NCBI GenBank assembly: GCA_964596645.1 | Contig: CAZQVB010000075.1 | Span: forward strand, 1 to 6,455 | DNA: 6,455 nt | Reading direction: 5' to 3' | Source: CAVQEK01 sp964596645 | GTDB taxonomy: Bacteria; Bacteroidota; Bacteroidia; Cytophagales; Cyclobacteriaceae | In this document: positions 4,502 to 6,455 of the stretch, piece by piece | Layout: each line of letters starts with the position of its first letter | Numbering within the stretch: the stretch's first letter is position 1 | The notes under the pieces: model-generated | The model's input: only the letters and a program-made list of their open reading frames with translations | What the model was told of the DNA's origin: nothing | Database searches by the model: none | Position numbers and translations under genes: made by a program

Positions 4502-6025
4502 TTAAAAACTCCAATCGGTGATGGTCGATTTTTCAGGAGCATTCAGTGCAAGATGCAGACGGAGCAGGCCGGCGACGAAGCTACCGGTATTCAGTTTGGC
4601 TTCATAGTAAGGATCGCCCTGCTGCCGGGCAAAGAGGTTGCCGCGCCAGTACAGAGCTATGCCTTTATCGGCATATTGACGCGCCGATGTTATATATTTT
4701 TTATCACCGGTCATGTCGTGCATGTCCATAAAAAACTGTATCACCTCACCATAGCTATTGATCACCGCATCGTCGGGCCATTCGGCTTTATCTATCATGT
4801 CGGCCACTTTCAGTGCCATTGTTTTATAGCGAGGTTCACCGATGCTTTTATAAAAATAAACTGAAATACGGCCAAAGGGCAGTATAGAGGAAGAGCCATA
4901 GCCCGTCGATACCACCGGAAGGAAATCATTGCCAAAGGGTGTTCCATCGAGATTGAGGCTTCGGTGATATGCTTTTGCCTCAGCGTTCCATGCATATTTT
5001 TCAATTGCCGTGAGCAGCGTTTCGGCTCGGTGTTTCAACTGCTCCTGAGTTGGATTAACCTGCCATGCTTTCAGCAGCAAATAGCTAAGCATTGCGGTGC
5101 CGCTGAGGGATGCCTTGCTGCTGTTTGGCCGGGGGTCATCAATACAGCTTATGGTCAGGTTGGTTTCTGCATTTCTATATCGCCAGTAGAGGCTACCACT
5201 GCCTTCGGCCCATTCCTGCCATTCGGGCTCGTTGGTATGCTTGTGCAAAAAAGAAAAGGAATAGCACTGTGCGCCGCTGTGCTTGATCCAGGGCTGGCCT
5301 CCATCCTGGTACTGCTGCGTACCGCGGTATTCAGAGCTATTTACCTCATTCCAGCGGGCATGGCGATTGAACAGAAAACTCTGAGTAACGGGGCTCCGGA
5401 AATGATACCGAATACCTTCTATGGCCCGCCGTGTAGCCGGGGAGTCGATGGCCCACAATCGCTTCCAGGGAGGTGTTTCCATCAAAAATTCATGGTATAG
5501 GTAGTCTTCCCGCGGCTTATCCATATCGCCCACCATTACTGTGTCGCTGTAGAAGTTGTAATACATGTGCTCGCCCCAGCCCATCAGGCCTGTTGCAGGA
5601 TTTTGGGCATATTTCAAAAAGTCTCTGGCATATTCTTCGGCTGCCCTGGTGTATTGGGCGTCACCGGTGAGCAGGGAAAGGGCATCCAACATGTTAAGAG
5701 TTTCTACATCGTGGTAGAGGTTGCTGCCTCCCACAGCCCTGTCGTGCGAGCGGGTGCCCTCCGTGGCTGGTACGCCGGAGCGTGGTATGGACATGTCGCG
5801 TGTGTCGATCACCGAGGCCAGCATGCGTGTGCTGCGCTGCCCCAGCGTGTCGTGGCCGTGGCGCAGCAGATTATCGGCAAAGGTTTGCACGTAATACAGG
5901 TAATCTTTGGCGGACTGACTATAGGCAGGCGGCCAGAGGTTGATCAGGCTTATTCCTAAAAATATGACAGCGATTTTCGAGAAGAAATGCATGCGAGAAG
6001 TGTTGGGCGATTTTGGATAGTGCAT
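4502..6025 (-). CDS. Secreted alpha/alpha-barrel protein, pectate lyase-like
   Basis: This protein of up to 507 residues looks like a secreted six-hairpin (alpha/alpha)-toroid carbohydrate-active protein, similar to sequences often labelled pectate lyase in marine Bacteroidetes and Planctomycetes. The signal peptide ends at AYS before Q37. Starting at the internal ATG (M12, at 5992) would give a normal 25-residue signal peptide, while the first ATG gives a long 17-residue polar N-region, so either start is possible. Helix-pair repeats run through the protein: NLYHDVETLNMLDALSLLTG (102-121), the TRAAEEYARDFL helix (126-137), the WGEHMYYNF segment (150-158), YLYHEFL (175-181), and later STGYGSSS and a helical tail rich in aromatic residues. 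WGEH and HEF are likely active-site segments by analogy. Whether it is a lyase or a hydrolase, and on which glycan, cannot be told. It is the first gene of a likely two-gene operon. Confidence 0.7.
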   Translation of the reverse strand: MHYPKSPNTSRMHFFSKIAVIFLGISLINLWPPAYSQSAKDYLYYVQTFADNLLRHGHDTLGQRSTRMLASVIDTRDMSIPRSGVPATEGTRSHDRAVGGSNLYHDVETLNMLDALSLLTGDAQYTRAAEEYARDFLKYAQNPATGLMGWGEHMYYNFYSDTVMVGDMDKPREDYLYHEFLMETPPWKRLWAIDSPATRRAIEGIRYHFRSPVTQSFLFNRHARWNEVNSSEYRGTQQYQDGGQPWIKHSGAQCYSFSFLHKHTNEPEWQEWAEGSGSLYWRYRNAETNLTISCIDDPRPNSSKASLSGTAMLSYLLLKAWQVNPTQEQLKHRAETLLTAIEKYAWNAEAKAYHRSLNLDGTPFGNDFLPVVSTGYGSSSILPFGRISVYFYKSIGEPRYKTMALKVADMIDKAEWPDDAVINSYGEVIQFFMDMHDMTGDKKYITSARQYADKGIALYWRGNLFARQQGDPYYEAKLNTGSFVAGLLRLHLALNAPEKSTITDWSF

Positions 6026-6146
6026 ATCAAAAGCAGTAAAAACCAGTGCTTGGGCAGAACTGCCTTGTGCGCCATCATACTCGGTTGAATTGTGTCATAG
6101 CGCATTAAACGAATTTTACCGCCAGCGAAACTTTAAATAGAAAACG

Positions 6147-6179
6147 CAAAGATAGGGAAAAAGTGCCGCCACTGGTCAA
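6147..6179 (-). promoter_or_regulatory. Bacteroidetes-type promoter for the alpha/alpha-barrel operon
   Basis: On the minus strand TTG (6179-6177) is followed after 22 bp by TATCTTTG (6154-6147), an exact TAnnTTTG -7 match, with spacing at the long end of the range reported for this phylum. Transcription would start near 6141, giving a leader of about 115 nt to the first ATG. The same octamer TATCTTTG serves as the candidate -7 element of the LEA gene. Confidence 0.5.
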
Positions 6180-6256
6180 TGCAGCGGCCTCGCCACCGGC
6201 CAAGCACCTATGTATGGCTCATGGAATTATTCGTCCATGCCGCACTCTCTCAGCGG

Positions 6257-6283
6257 GTCATCCTGAATTTATTTCAGGATCTG
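6257..6283 (+). repeat. REP-like hairpin, copy 3
   Basis: Arms ATCCTGAA (6260-6267) and TTCAGGAT (6273-6280) surround the loop TTTAT, in the same orientation as the copy at 103-129. The two copies also share the 16-bp flank TCTCTCAGCGGGTCAT (92-107 and 6246-6261), so the conserved unit is longer than the hairpin. Confidence 0.85.
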
Positions 6284-6327
6284 TTGACTATTTGAAAATG
6301 CGCGCCGGCCTGTCAAAACAGCGGGGG

Positions 6328-6367
6328 TGAACCCTAATTTCCATGGTCTGTTGCTTCACAGATCGTA
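6328..6367 (+). repeat. Partial third copy of the 86-bp repeat tail
   Basis: This segment aligns with the tail of repeat copy 2 (347-385): TGA-ACCCT, then TCCATGGT, TGT, GC and ACAG in the same order with small gaps. The corresponding part of copy 1 is 65-86. Only the tail is present; the well-conserved 52-bp head is absent. Confidence 0.5.
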
Positions 6368-6406
6368 CCGTACGGCTGGCCCAGCTGGCATGCACCAACC
6401 TCTTCA

Positions 6407-6433
6407 GTCATCCTGAACTTGTTTCAGGATCTG
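6407..6433 (+). repeat. REP-like hairpin, copy 4
   Basis: Arms ATCCTGAA and TTCAGGAT surround the loop CTTGT, in the same orientation as copies 1 and 3. After the hairpin it continues with TTGGCTATTGG, resembling TTGACTATTTG after copy 3, so the 3' flank is also conserved. Confidence 0.85.
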
Positions 6434-6455
6434 TTGGCTATTGGCATAAGCCGCG

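Larger units (their letters stand above)
6026..6455. other. Right-hand intergenic region with repeats
   Basis: These 430 bp hold the promoter match at 6147-6179, two REP-like hairpins (6257-6283, 6407-6433), a partial copy of the left-end repeat (6328-6367) and a small inverted repeat, CATGGA (6220-6225) with TCCATG (6234-6239). No credible gene is present and the next gene lies beyond the window. Confidence 0.65.

Noticed and set aside
4964..5500. 178-codon open frame antisense to the alpha/alpha-barrel gene
   Set aside because: It overlaps an intact gene with a signal peptide and repeat structure; the antisense translation has no domain.

Overview
The window looks like a piece of a Bacteroidota (Bacteroidetes) chromosome, probably from a free-living polysaccharide degrader. 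The evidence is: A/T-rich leaders with no Shine-Dalgarno sequence, two exact matches to the Bacteroidetes -7 element TAnnTTTG (both TATCTTTG), secreted and lipoprotein-type signal peptides on four of five genes, and protein families common in that phylum (DUF2911, an LEA-type-2 lipoprotein, an arylsulfatase A-like S1 sulfatase). No species can be named from the sequence.

Layout. Positions 1-560 are non-coding and full of repeats: two copies of an ~86-bp unit, a facing pair of REP-like hairpins, a heptamer tandem array, a degenerate octamer tandem array and a long hairpin. At 561-1982 (+) is an intact secreted sulfatase. At 1983-2230 is a convergent intergenic region with a perfect 16-bp palindrome and a second octamer array in opposite orientation to the first. 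The rest is on the minus strand: an LEA-2 domain lipoprotein (2231-2686), a DUF2911 protein (2762-3286), a 214-bp spacer, an FMN-dependent NMO/FabK-like oxidoreductase (3501-4445) and a secreted alpha/alpha-barrel, pectate-lyase-like protein (4502-6025). Positions 6026-6455 hold a promoter for this last pair and two more copies of the REP-like hairpin, plus a partial third copy of the left-end repeat.

How the genes fit together. The sulfatase and the alpha/alpha-barrel protein are both predicted to be exported and could act on the same sulfated polysaccharide, but no SusC/SusD pair, transporter or regulator is visible, so a polysaccharide-utilisation locus is only a hypothesis. The oxidoreductase probably shares a transcript with the alpha/alpha-barrel gene (56-bp gap, one promoter upstream of both). 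The DUF2911 gene ends in a clear intrinsic terminator that lies only about 20 bp before the LEA start codon. A good promoter match sits upstream of that terminator, so the terminator may lie in the LEA leader. I see no phage, CRISPR, toxin-antitoxin, tRNA/rRNA or transposase gene. The most unusual content is the repeat landscape at both edges and around the sulfatase.
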